From Prorocentrum cordatum (Eukaryota; Sar; Dinophyceae; Prorocentrales; Prorocentraceae), in contig CAUYUJ010020548.1 of assembly GCA_963575745.1 (NCBI GenBank), forward strand, positions 32,501-53,376: a stretch of DNA of 20,876 nt. The letters run 5' to 3'. This document shows positions 8,095 through 15,499 of this stretch, piece by piece. The notes below the pieces were generated by a model. The model was not told where the DNA came from, did no database searches, and saw only the letters and a list, made by a program, of their open reading frames with translations. Position 1 is the first letter of the stretch. Each line of letters begins with the position of its first letter. The position numbers and the translations under genes are program-made.

Positions 8095-8265
8095 TGGCGT
8101 TGCAACTTGCTCACGCCGGGCATTTTCGATCGGGGTCAGGCCCCGTGCCCCTCGCAGATCGATGCGGCTCGAAAGATGGCGCAGGAAGGTGGAGTCCGAC
8201 GCTCCCGGTTTGAGTTTTGGCGGTGTTCCAGTTTTTGTTTGCAACGTCTGGATCCGAGGAACCCC

Positions 8266-8328
8266 TGCTTTTTAGAAGGTGCGGGCCTTCTTTGTAGACG
8301 CAGGGCCGGCGCCTTCCAAGAAGAGCAG
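8266..8328. mobile_element. Short hairpin element (family C, copy 1)
   Basis: TTAGAAGGTGCGGGCC is followed after about 16 bases by GGCCGGCGCCTTCCAA, a nearly complementary arm. A second copy is at 12991-13050, and both follow CCCCTGCTT. About 60 bp, a stable stem with no coding capacity. Confidence 0.6.
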
Positions 8329-8329
8329 C

Positions 8330-8871
8330 CTCAGTCTGCGGCTCTCTGGGGCCTTCCCGCGCCTCCCCCTGACCCCGTGTGTTTCCGCTGCCTAAACCGG
8401 GGCGCTGAACTGAGGACCGGTTTGGGTTCGGGCCCAGACCCCCTCGGGACATGAGAACTTCAAGGCGGGAGGGTTTGCCGCGCGAATGATCCTGAGCGTG
8501 GCTGTAAAATATCAGCCGGCGTCGACGCCAAATAGATTCGACGACTCAAATCAAGGAGTCAGAGGAATCAAACAGGCTTGGAATACGCAACTCAGGGATG
8601 TGGACAAGTTCTGGCGGCGTTCCTCTAGCCCTCCTCGCGCACCCAGGCTTCTGTTGCCGACACGGGGCTTCGTTCCTTATCGATCGTTTCTTGTGTCAGC
8701 AGCCCAACTGTATCATCTGCGACTTGGGCTTCGGGGGAAGGGGCGCCGAAAGGCCGAGGCACAGCGGATGCCGGTAAAGAAAGATCCAGCATCTGCAGGG
8801 GCCAGATTTCTACCCAGATCCACTGCGCCTCGGGTTCCAGGGGAAGGGAGCCCAGACAGGGCCGCCTAGCA
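8330..8871. other. No recognisable gene
   Basis: A + strand open frame of 127 codons (8486-8869) lies here. It lacks a known motif and its third positions are not clearly G/C-biased. No strong repeat was found. It could contain a divergent exon, but I cannot support one. Confidence 0.4.
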
Positions 8872-9066
8872 TCCGATTCGATGCGATTCGATTCGCCAGC
8901 TGGGGCCGCGATTCCAATTCGATGCGATCTATCTGGCTCTATTCACCGGCATCCGCCAGGGCCAGCCGGAAGCGGGACGCGGCGATTCGATGCCGATCCG
9001 ATTCGGGACGACTCGCTGGCGATTCGCTCCGCTCTCGATCCGACCCGATCTCGCGATCCGATCCAG
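8872..9066. repeat. Degenerate GATTCG/GATCCG low-complexity region
   Basis: CGATTCG, GATGCG, GATCCG and CGATCTCGCG recur irregularly on both sides of GCCAGGGCCAGCC-type sequence. The dominant pattern is GATNCG with 5-12 base spacing. This is a decayed simple repeat. Confidence 0.65.
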
Positions 9067-9260
9067 CGCAGACCTGCCAGCACTCCAGGACGCAGTGGAA
9101 ATGGGTACAAGTCTTGCCGGCAAGGACGGGGACGCCAGGGCCACGCGATCTCGCAGGAGCCAGCGCCTCTACCTCTCGCAGGTGGCATCCAGGATCGTGG
9201 CCCCCCGGGGCGCCGACGCGGGTGCGCTGTGCTCCGGCTCGCCGTTCCGGAGCCCTGGCA

Positions 9261-9307
9261 GGACTTCGAAGGAGAACAGCACACCACAGGGACGAGTGGT
9301 TCTAGAC
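9261..9307 (+). repeat. Dispersed repeat of about 46 bp (copy 1)
   Basis: GGACTTCGAAGGAGAACAGC and ACACCACAGGGACGAGTGG match a second copy at 9605-9650 at most positions. The two copies bracket a CTTGGGG-rich region. Confidence 0.7.
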
Positions 9308-9427
9308 GCTTCATGTAACCCCGCCAGTCTGCCCAGTTTTCGACTTGCTTCGCGAGCCTGCGTACCAATTAAGTACCAAATTACAGGGCGCCCGCCAACC
9401 CATCCAGAAACGATGCCCAGGCGAGGC

Positions 9428-9604
9428 GCCCATGGGGGCCTCTTGGAGCGTCTTGGGTGCCTCGGGGATCCTCTTAAGGCTTCTTGGGGGTCTCTGGGGA
9501 GCCTCTTTGAGGCCTCTTGGGCGGCTCTTGGGGCCGTGGGCGCCTCTTAGGCCCTCTTGGGGCGCTCTTGGGAGCTTGAGGGGCGCTCTTGGGGCCATTT
9601 TGGA
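9428..9604. repeat. Degenerate GCCTCTTGGGG tandem repeat
   Basis: Variants of GCCTCTTGG, GGCGCTCTTGGGG and GTGCCTCGGGG repeat at irregular spacing of roughly 10-20 bp. Similar sequence reappears at 10060-10120. Confidence 0.75.
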
Positions 9605-9650
9605 GGACATCGAAGCGGAACGACACATCACAGGGACGAGTAATTCTCCA
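9605..9650 (+). repeat. Dispersed repeat of about 46 bp (copy 2)
   Basis: Matches 9261-9307, sharing CGAAG(C/G)(G/A)GAAC and CACAGGGACGAGT. Confidence 0.7.
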
Positions 9651-9764
9651 ATAGCGCCCTTGCACGTCGGCCCATCCTACGCAGCCCTTCGTCTTTCAAC
9701 TTGGGCGTCCAATGGCCTCGCATCCTTCCGCGCATCATTGTGATCCAGTCGCACCGTAGGCAGA

Positions 9765-9895
9765 AACCTTGGGAGGCCCGCGCGGATTTCTCGGATCGGC
9801 GCTGGACCACGTCCCTGACGCGCGAAGCGCACCAGAGGCGCCGCCAGGGGAGGGTCAGCACCGATTCGAGAATCCGCGCGGACCTCCGCATGCGG
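9765..9895. mobile_element. GC-core foldback element (family B, copy 4, degraded)
   Basis: The left arm has CCGCGCGGATTTCTCGGATC. The right arm has GATTCGAGAATCCGCGCGG, its reverse complement with mismatches. The core includes GACGCGCGAAGCGCACC and GGCGCCGCCAGGGG. It relates to the copies at 6595 and 11712, with the core partly rearranged. Confidence 0.6.
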
Positions 9896-10039
9896 AGGTT
9901 TACCCATTTGGCAAGTTTCTGGAAGACGCATGCGGCGAGTCACCGCCGCCCCATGCCCTTTCGGAAGCGCCTTTGTGGCCGAATGTTGAGGCCAGAGCCC
10001 TGCCAAGCTATCAGAGCATGTGTTCCCCGAATTGGTTTG

Positions 10040-10340
10040 GAAAGCCTTCGGGGAACCCGTGGGGGAGGCCTCTTGGGCGTCTCGGTGCGATGTTTGGGTG
10101 CCTCGGGGCACTCCCAGGTCCCAAAACAAGTCAGGCGTTCAGCCGCGGGAAGCCCCCGACAAGCCGCGACCAGCCCCGAGAGATTTGGGGCCATTTGGGC
10201 TCCGGGCGCCTTTAACGGCTCCCCAGGAGTAGGGACGAGGGTTCCAGGGATTCGGCAAGGGACTTGAGGGGACGTGCCCAGCGGCACGGTGGCGGATGTT
10301 CATCTTGTGGATCGGAGGTTGCTAGACTTCCTGCCCTGAC
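10040..10340. other. CTTGGG/CTCGGGG-type low-complexity and GACTTGAGGGG repeat, no gene
   Basis: The first part (to about 10120) resembles 9428-9604. At 10263, CTTGAGGGGACGTGCCCAGC begins a segment that recurs at 10558 with almost identical sequence through CGGCACGG. No coding evidence. Confidence 0.5.
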
Positions 10341-10342
10341 AC

Positions 10343-10476
10343 GTCGATTAGCGAATTGGCCGTTCTCGGTTCGCGAGAGGGCGTCGCGGCCGTCATTTTT
10401 GCGGGTCCAGGTCCGTCGGTTTCGGTCCTAGGAAGTTGTTATTAAAGGGATGTCTATTAGTTCGTCCACCGCCGAC
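10343..10476 (+). repeat. Dispersed repeat D (copy 1)
   Basis: Starts CGTCGATTAGCGAATTGGCC, continues CGGTTCGCGAGAG, GCGGCCGTCATTTTTGCGGG and TCCAGGTCCGTCGGTTTCGG, and ends GTCCACCGCCGA. Copies in the same orientation are at 15500-15640 and 20701-20842. No terminal inverted repeat or long open frame was seen, so its class is unknown. Confidence 0.8.
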
Positions 10477-10480
10477 TTGA

Positions 10481-10665
10481 GCGACGCCAGAACAAAGGGA
10501 GTCGTCTGCGCCGACACTGGCGCGCAAGCTGCCCGCGTAAGCTGCCCCAGCGGAGGACTTGAGGGGACGTGCCCAGCGGCACGGCGGCGGCTGCTCATCC
10601 CTGTCGGCGACGCAAAAACAAAGGCAGTCGTCTGCGCCGACACTGCCGCGTAAACTGCGCGCGTG
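10481..10665 (+). repeat. Tandem duplication, about 126-bp period
   Basis: GCGACGCCAGAACAAAGGGA at 10481 and GCGACGCAAAAACAAAGGCA at 10607 each lead into GTCGTCTGCGCCGACACTG, 126 bp apart. The second copy begins to diverge near 10650. Confidence 0.75.
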
Positions 10666-10749
10666 GGGTCGCCCTCAGTAAGGGCCCTCGTCTCCAGAGT
10701 GGCGCGCCGCGCGGGCGGCCCGCGGAAGCTGCGGCGCAAGGTCGCTGCG

Positions 10750-11073
10750 GAGGGAGAGAGGGAGAGAGGGAGGGAGGGAGGGAGAGAGGGAGGGCGGGAG
10801 GGAGGAGGAGAAGGAGGAGAGGCCACGGAGGCGGATGCGGAGGCGGATGCGGAGGCGGAGGAGGAGGATGAGGAGGAGGAGGAGGAGGAGAAGGAGGAGG
10901 GGAGGAGGGGAGGAGGAGGAGAAGGAGTTGGAGGAGGAGGAGGAGGAGGAGGAGGAGGAAGGGAGGAGGAGGGAGGGACGGAGGGAGGGAGGGAGGAGGA
11001 GGGCGGAGGAGGGAGGAGGAGGGAGGAGGAGGGAGGAGGAGGAGGAGGAGGTGGAGGAGGAGGAGGAGGAGGA
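10750..11073 (+). repeat. GGGA/GGA purine tract, about 320 bp
   Basis: It begins as GAGAGGGAGGGAGG, passes through GGCGGATGCGGAGGCGGAT, and becomes nearly pure GGA. Long open frames here are Glu/Gly/Arg-rich on + and Pro/Ser/Leu-rich on minus and reflect composition. It is the longest such + strand tract in the window and has strong G-quadruplex potential. Confidence 0.92.
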
Positions 11074-11309
11074 TTGAGACCCGTTCTCGATCCTCGCTCG
11101 TGTGCTTGTTGCTCTGAGGACGGGCTCGGTGGACGCCGACGGCGGCGCGTCGCCGGCAGCGCTGGCGCAGCCAGGGCGGCTCCCCGCGGAGGAACGGAAA
11201 TGTGCCGACCGCCGCCGCCCGGCCCGCCACGGGTGGCCGTCGCCTCCCAGACGGCCCGCGGCAGGTCAGATCGGCGTCGCCCCAGCGTACTTGTACTATA
11301 TCTTAGCTG

Positions 11310-11443
11310 CATCGATACGCCCGTTGTGAAGCGCAACACGTACCGTGCTGAAAACGTCCGTGTCAACACGCTGCGTGCCGGCTCCCCGTATTGGCCCTCG
11401 TTTCGGCGAGCGGACCGTTTCAGACCTACGTCTTCAGTCTGCG
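11310..11443 (+). repeat. Dispersed repeat A (copy 1)
   Basis: ATCGATACGCCCG, GTACCGTGC, CGTCCGTGTCAACACGC, TTGGCCC and TTTCAGACCTACGT align in order with 20431-20563. At the second site the repeat is followed by a GGA tract and repeat D. Here it is followed by GCTGAGCTCC, which resembles GATGAGCTCC just after repeat D at 20850, so all may be parts of one larger degenerate repeat. Confidence 0.65.
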
Positions 11444-11711
11444 TGCTGAGCTCCATATCAATACGCTACGTGCTGCGTGTTTCGTGCTGGGGCAGCGAAG
11501 TACTATATGTGCGTCGCCCTCCCGGGGGCGATGCGCGCACCGAGAAATCTTACAGTGTATGCGTCGTGGCGGGCGCTTTCTGGCCACACCGGTCGGGAAA
11601 CTATATGCTACAAGATGGGTATGCTATATGTTTGGGTCGGACGCTTGCCTCCAAGGAGAACGCATAATACTAGTATGTCTCTGTGCGTCCCATCAGGGGC
11701 GAGCGACGAGG

Positions 11712-11911
11712 GTCGAAGAAGAGAAACGCCATAAACATAAACTTGTTGTGCTCCGCGCGGATTCTTCGGATCCGCGCTTGGGCCCCCCCCCAGCGGTGCC
11801 TCCGGCGCCGCCCCTGGCGCGCTCCGCGCGCCAGGGAGGAGGGTCCAGCACGGATTCAAGAAATCCGCGCGGAGCGCCAAAAGTTTATGTTTATGGCGCT
11901 GTTCTTCGTCG
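11712..11911. mobile_element. GC-core foldback element (family B, copy 2), best preserved
   Basis: The left arm GTCGAAGAAGAG, GCCATAAACATAAACTT and GCTCCGCGCGGATTCTTCGG pairs with the right arm AAGTTTATGTTTATGGCGC and GTTCTTCGTCGA. The centre carries GGGCCCCCC, GGCGCCGCCCCTGGCGCGC and TCCGCGCGCCAGGGAGG. About 200 bp with about 70-bp arms and a G+C-rich centre. Its layout matches copy 1, which supports a true family. No clean target duplication was found. Confidence 0.8.
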
Positions 11912-12284
11912 AGAGGGAGAGCGAGCTTTGCGCACGAGCCCCACCTCTGGTGAGTGTCCATCTCTGGTGAGCGCCTCTCGATGATCCGCAGGACGTGTGT
12001 TAGCGCAATGTGTGCTTACTCCGTTCAGCCCCACCAGTAGTTCATTACATCACCTGGATCGTCTTGAACGGTCTCGATGGACAAACACACGTTGGCGCTA
12101 ACACTCGTTCTGAGGATCATCGGGCCTCCCTCCCGCCCGCCTTCAAGCCCTTCCCCCGTGCATCTCTGCCCTCCCTCCCCTCCAAGCTCTGCCTCAGCCT
12201 TCCTCGCCTCCCGGAGGGCACAACAAGCGGCAGCGTTTCCTGCTCCCGTCGGGCAGCACTCGCCGTCGGTGTCGCCGCGGGCGG

Positions 12285-12400
12285 TGTCCATTTGAGGCAG
12301 AAGGGCGCCTGCCCAACGGCGGCCGCTGATGGATTCAGACAGCATCTGCTGTTGGGCATCGTTCCCATGTTTTTTTCTATCCATTTCGGACGCCCAAATC
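12285..12400. mobile_element. Foldback element (family F, degraded copy)
   Basis: GGTGTCCATTTGAGGCAGAA, GCCCAACGGCGGCCGCTG, TTGGGCATCGTTCCCATG and ACGCCCAAATC align in order with the better copy at 19121-19305. The left arm is largely unrecognisable. It ends about 40 bp before the introner-like element at 12440. Confidence 0.6.
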
Positions 12401-12431
12401 TGGGGAGTGGCGGTATCAGTACCGTTTCGCC

Positions 12432-12607
12432 CCCCAGGTTGAAGTCGGGCACGTCCCTCTACAGGAGGAATGCTCAAACATAGTCAAACAAACAGCCTTG
12501 GGACGATGTTCAACTCTCTGGGGCTATTCCTGAACATGGTTTGACTGTGTTCTACGCCTCGTCCAGAAATCCGCCTGTGGGAGGACATGCCCGACCTAAC
12601 CCCAGGT
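12432..12607 (+). mobile_element. Introner-like TIR element 12440-12599 with 8-bp target duplication
   Basis: CCCCAGGT occurs at 12432-12439 and 12600-12607. Between the copies is a 160-bp element whose left end, TGAAGTCGGGCACGTCCCTC, matches the reverse complement of its right end, TTAGGTCGGGCATGTCCTCC. About 23 of the first 30 bases agree. The duplicated target splits as CCCCAG|GT, so a GT...AG intron from 12438 to 12605 would excise the element and restore one target copy exactly. The next base begins a strongly coding-like block. It matches the described behaviour of introners, but splicing is inferred. A relative lies at 15097. Confidence 0.8.
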
Positions 12608-12803
12608 TCGACCTGTCCGAGCGAGACCCCCTCCAGCGCTCCACCAGCTCCCTGCGGACGAGCGGGCGGCGCAGCCCGCCGGGGCGGGCGGCGCAGCAGC
12701 TCCCCCGCGCCGCGTCGAGCCTGGGCTCGCCGAAGGTGGACGGCGGTGCGCAGGGCGCCGCGGCCGCGGTGTGGGCCGCGCTGGCGGCCGCCGAGAAGGA
12801 TCG
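12606..12803 (+). CDS. Candidate internal exon of an unidentified protein
   Basis: Right after the predicted 3' splice site CCCCAG|, the frame reads FDLSERDPLQRSTSSLRTSG, then an Arg/Pro/Ala-rich stretch, SLGSPKVDGG and an Ala-rich helix-like AVWAALAAAEKD. About 63 of 67 codons end in G or C and there is no stop, far more regular than the flanks. The first base completes a codon begun upstream; joined to 12403-12437 the frame stays open through SGGISTVSPP. The 3' end is uncertain: the dispersed motif GCCACGCGCAGAGGG starts at 12804 and a CTC tract follows. No domain recognised; mostly disordered composition. Confidence 0.5.
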
Positions 12804-12818
12804 GCCACGCGCAGAGGG
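12804..12818 (+). repeat. Short dispersed motif GCCACGCGCAGAGGG (copy 3)
   Basis: Exact match to 6553 and 7387. Here it lies where the exon-like block turns into a CTC tract, so it may mark the start of an intron or element. Confidence 0.6.
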
Positions 12819-12861
12819 CTCCTCCTCCTCCTCCTCCTCCTCCTCCTCCTCCTCCTCCTCT
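12819..12861. repeat. CTC trinucleotide tract
   Basis: About 42 bp of pure CTC. In the frame of the preceding exon it would read poly-Ser, but intron sequence is more likely because the following 100 bp become AT-richer. Confidence 0.9.
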
Positions 12862-12888
12862 GAGATGAATGTCGGCTTTGTTAAGGCT

Positions 12889-12932
12889 TATGAGCTTTAT
12901 AACGAGTTGCTAAGGTTGTTACAACGTTCATA
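12889..12932. repeat. Imperfect 44-bp palindrome
   Basis: TATGAGCTTTATAAC pairs with GTTACAACGTTCATA at 12 of 15 positions around a 14-base centre. It lies in AT-richer sequence between two exon-like blocks and may be a small decayed foldback. Confidence 0.4.
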
Positions 12933-12990
12933 CAACCCTCTCACAAAGCAGCAACACTCGCGAGGGGGGAGGGCTTCCTAGAAGCACCCC

Positions 12991-13050
12991 TGCTTCTGAG
13001 AAGGCGCGGGCCGTATCTATAGGCGTAGGGCCGGCGCCTTTCAGAAGCGG
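12991..13050. mobile_element. Short hairpin element (family C, copy 2)
   Basis: CTTCTGAGAAGGCGCGGGCC (12993-13012) pairs with GGCCGGCGCCTTTCAGAAG (13029-13047). It matches the unit at 8266-8328. It is preceded by GAAGCACCCCTG, the same sequence that starts the 18-bp duplication at 7863 and 8077. Confidence 0.65.
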
Positions 13051-13101
13051 CCTCCTTCCAAGAAGCCCTCCCCCCTCCCTCCACCCCCTGGCGCGCGCCG
13101 C

Positions 13102-13653
13102 CAAGAGGAGGTGTTCAGCCCCGAGGTGATGAAGGAGAAGTTCAACGCCGTCGACCAGATGATCGATGAGATCACTCGGGGGCTGAAGCTCGAGGGCGTC
13201 AGCAGGAAGGCGGACCCTGACGAGGAGCGCGCCCAGAGGCAGAAGGAGGAGCGGCAGAGGCAGAAGCTGGAGCTGGCGGAGCGCGCGGAGGGCCGCAACC
13301 CGCAGCGAAACGTCACCCAGAAGATAGAGCACCGGCGAGACCACAAGGTGAAGCTGCACGGCATCCCCCTGACGAGCGTCAGCGTCGTGGGGCCCGCCGG
13401 CGCGAAGCAGGTGGCCGTGGTGGACGTGGGCACGCTGCGCAGCAAGGCCCCGGCCCGCCCGAGCGGGGCCGGAGCAGACGGCATCGGAGGGCCGACACCG
13501 CACCGCCGCTGCATCGGCGGCGGGCGCGCGGCCCCGGAGCCCGATGCGATCTCCAGCCGTGCGCCGCCGCCGCTGCATCGCCGGGGTGCCGCGCGGTCCT
13601 CCCGGCCCGCCTGCTCCAGGGCCCGCCCAGGCGGCCCGCAGGTCACCGAGTAG
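13102..13653 (+). CDS. Candidate exon(s) of an unidentified charged protein, open to a TAG
   Basis: This is the clearest coding signal in the window. From about 13105 the frame reads EEVFSPEVMKEKFNAVDQMI, a basic/acidic stretch rich in E, R, Q and K (about residues 30-75, probably a long helix or coiled coil), then HRRDHKVKLHGIPLTSVSVV and GAKQVAVVDVGTLRSK. Through about 13455 nearly all codons end in G or C. After that the sequence becomes Pro/Arg/Ala-rich with repeated CGCTGCATCG motifs, so the exon may stop near 13455 or the C-terminus may be disordered, ending at TAG 13651-13653. No in-frame ATG marks a start. An upstream AG acceptor such as GCCAAG|AG near 13105 is likely. No known family recognised. 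Confidence 0.6.
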   Translation, partial: QEEVFSPEVMKEKFNAVDQMIDEITRGLKLEGVSRKADPDEERAQRQKEERQRQKLELAERAEGRNPQRNVTQKIEHRRDHKVKLHGIPLTSVSVVGPAGAKQVAVVDVGTLRSKAPARPSGAGADGIGGPTPHRRCIGGGRAAPEPDAISSRAPPPLHRRGAARSSRPACSRARPGGPQVTE

Positions 13654-13719
13654 CAAAAGGAGAGCGCACCCGAATTGTAGCACAGTGAGGGCGTGGCCTA
13701 ACTTGGGAGGTCCCCGTCC

Positions 13720-13908
13720 TTGCATCGCGGCGACGCCGTGGCCTCCTTCGTCGCTGAGGCCATGGCTCTCGACCAGGGCGCAGGGATCTCACAGTTGTGC
13801 GCAGCACCATACGCCAGGATGGCACCAACTGGCATGCTCTTCGTCCCTCGGTTGTCACATCCGGCTGGCCGCGCACGGCCTTCGGCTGAGCCGAAAGACA
13901 AGGGATAA
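13720..13908 (+). pseudogene. Fragment resembling the C-terminal end of M20-family amidohydrolases
   Basis: The frame reads AVASFVAEAMALDQGAG, then ARMAPTGMLFVP and, after one Arg and a Leu, SHPAG, and stops at TAA 13906-13908. In M20-family N-carbamoyl-amino-acid and allantoate hydrolases, a conserved GAGHDA motif is followed by a segment ending in a (P)xGMIFVPS-type strand and then a G(I/Y)SH motif. GAG, the APTGMLFVP strand and SH are present in that order. The His-Asp after GAG is absent and the spacing is about three residues longer. A GT follows LFVP (CCTCG|GTTG), so it could be a divergent exon instead of a relic. The rest of the enzyme was not found nearby. Resemblance is by eye only. 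Confidence 0.35.
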
Positions 13909-14262
13909 TCATGTGGGGTGGGCTGTTTTGATACACCTCCCTTGGCAACCAAAACCCGATCCCCAGTTTCCACACGGTGTGTTGGGCCTCTCTCAACTCA
14001 GATCCGTTCCCGTCTGAGCGAGGAGGGTATCGGAAACCAATGCTATTTACATGGTTTCGCGCCCCTCCCACCATTGCGAATCCCCCCGACGTGACGATTT
14101 CTCCACAGCCCTCGACCGCCAGAGGGGCCTCGGCCCATCTTCCGGGACCGGCTTCTCGTCCCGAGTCGCCGTTTGACCGTCCCGCGAGGCCGGGAGCGGG
14201 CCCCCAGAGGCCGAACACGGCGGACAGCCTTGTGGCGTGGCTTTCCCAGGACCCGAGGGGGT
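13909..14262. other. No recognisable gene
   Basis: Moderately complex sequence with no good codon bias in any frame. CTCGGCCCATCTTCCGG at about 14130 recurs near 15813, a short dispersed repeat. Confidence 0.45.
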
Positions 14263-14263
14263 C

Positions 14264-14346
14264 CCTCCTCCTCCTCCTCCTCCTCCTCCTCCTCCTCCTC
14301 CTCCTCCTCCTCCTCCTCCCCCTCCTCTTCCTCCTCCTCCACCTCG
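14264..14346. repeat. CTC trinucleotide tract
   Basis: About 80 bp of CTC with a few CCC, TTC and ACC interruptions. The flanking phrase ACCCGAGGGGGT appears just before it and again at about 14396 after it. Confidence 0.92.
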
Positions 14347-14484
14347 TCGTCGTCGTCCCCATCGAGGCACACTTCCCGCCATGGTGTTTGCAGAACCCGA
14401 GGGGGTGCTGGGCCAGCAGAGGCGCGGGAGGTGCCACAACAGTGCCCCTGGCCCAGGGTGCTCCCAGCTTGTCGCTCAATTCTG
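14347..14484. other. No recognisable gene
   Basis: Short spacer between the CTC tract and the TA/TC microsatellite. No codon bias or repeat except ACCCGAGGGGGT near 14396. Confidence 0.4.
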
Positions 14485-14512
14485 GAGCCCCTGATGCCTA
14501 AAAAAAACGTGT

Positions 14513-14553
<41 letters not shown>

Positions 14554-14560
14554 GTGTGTG

Positions 14561-14591
<31 letters not shown>

Positions 14592-14633
14592 ATATATATA
14601 TATATATAAACATACTCTTGAGTCCCTGATGCC
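14485..14633. repeat. TA and TC microsatellites between 14-bp direct repeats
   Basis: (TA)n at about 14515-14547, a (TC)n run at about 14560-14590, then (TA)n to about 14607. GAGCCCCTGATGCC (14485-14498) and GAGTCCCTGATGCC (14620-14633) bracket the block with one mismatch, so the intervening 120 bp may be an insertion with a target duplication. The insert begins TAAAAAAAACGTG. It is the most AT-rich stretch in the second half of the window. Confidence 0.8.
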
Positions 14634-14810
14634 CCCTGGGCCTCGTGAGGAGTGCTCCGGAGGCCGTGGGGGGCCTCCTCGGAGATCCCCGGGGGCACCT
14701 TGGGCCGGGGGCCACTTCGGGCAGCCCCCGAGGCGTGGAGGAGGAGCTGTTTCAGGAGGCCGAGCATGCGTTTGAGCGGGGTGCTTCTGCCACAAGCTCG
14801 GGAGACTCTT

Positions 14811-14892
14811 CATGGGGGGGGGATCCCATGGGGGGATAGGATCCCAGGGGGGGGATCCCATAGGATCCCCTGGGGATCCCATGGGGGGGCAA
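14811..14892. repeat. GGATCCCA/GGGG tandem repeat
   Basis: About six imperfect units built on GGATCCCATGGGGGG and GGATCCCAGGGG. Each contains the palindrome GGATCC and some also CCATGG-type sequence. Confidence 0.8.
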
Positions 14893-14987
14893 GTCTCCCG
14901 ACAAGCGGGCGGGGGAAGTCGAGGCACCAGTCTGGCAGCTTGCCTTCCTCGACCCGTGCTTTTCCTTGCCTTTCCTGTCCGGGAGAC

Positions 14988-15058
14988 GGGGGGGGGGGGG
15001 GCTCCTCCAAGGGAGCAGCGTGGAGAGCGCGTGTGGTAAACGGGGGGGGGGGGGGGGG
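14988..15058. repeat. Two long G homopolymers
   Basis: G runs of 14 (14988-15001) and 17 (15042-15058) bases. Their lengths are unreliable in most sequencing chemistries. Confidence 0.85.
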
Positions 15059-15088
15059 CGATGCTGTGCTTGAAAGGGGGGCCCGTTG

Positions 15089-15263
15089 GGCCAGGGTTAC
15101 GTCGGGCCTGTCCCTCTACAGGGGGCATGGTCAAACAGAAGCAGAAAATAGTACGGGGACTATTTTTTCTGTATGTTTGGGCATCTTTTGAGCATTTTTT
15201 TCTATTTTTCATTTTTCGCCCAGACTCCCCCCGTAGGGGGACATGCCCGACCTAAGGCCAGGG
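15089..15263 (+). mobile_element. Introner-like TIR element 15097-15255 with 8-bp target duplication
   Basis: GGCCAGGG occurs at 15089-15096 and 15256-15263. The 159-bp element starts TTACGTCGGGCCTGTCCCTC and its right end, reverse-complemented, starts TTAGGTCGGGCATGTCCCCC. About 25 of the first 29 bases agree. Left-end sequence and inner GGTCAAACAG relate it to 12440-12599, while the centre (TTTTTTCTG, T-rich) has diverged. A GT falls at 15096-15097, but the target does not give a perfect AG|GT split, so use as an intron is less obvious here. The flanks are not clearly coding. Confidence 0.8.
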
Positions 15264-15428
15264 ACACTTGTGAAGGACAAGGGGCTCGCAAGTCAAGGCA
15301 CGTCTGCAAAGTCTGGCCGCCGAGCCTACGCAGCCTACGAACCGCCAGCCACGCCCGATGCAAGCAGAGACCCTGGACTCGGGCCGCGAGGCAGATGCAC
15401 GTGCCACGGGATCGGTGCCAGAACGGCC

Positions 15429-15471
15429 TCACGAGGAGGAGGGAGGAGGAGGAAGGGAAGGAGGACGGGTC
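15429..15471 (+). repeat. Short GGA tract
   Basis: GGAGGAGGGAGGAGGAGGAA-type purine run. It lies about 30 bp before repeat D, as another GGA tract does at 20571. Confidence 0.85.
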
Positions 15472-15499
15472 GGAGGTTGATAGACCTCCCACCCTGACG

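Noticed and set aside
11100-11268. Possible exon after the GGA tract (reads SVDADGGASPAALAQPGRLP)
   Set aside because: Third-position bias is good over about 40 codons and a CAG|GTCAG donor-like site follows, but bias is weaker at both ends and no homology is recognisable. Left as a possibility only.
10428-11667. 334- and 342-codon open frames on opposite strands
   Set aside because: Both are dominated by the GGA/GGGA tract, giving Glu/Gly/Arg on one strand and Pro/Ser/Leu on the other. Flanking parts match dispersed repeats A and a tandem duplication.
12928-13725. 265-codon minus-strand open frame
   Set aside because: Antisense to the strong + strand block at 13102. Long minus frames are expected opposite GC3-saturated coding sequence.
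14043-15212. 389-codon minus-strand open frame
   Set aside because: It crosses a CTC tract, a TA/TC microsatellite, GGATCC repeats and poly-G runs. The translation has poly-Glu, YIYIYI and RERERE stretches typical of simple repeats.
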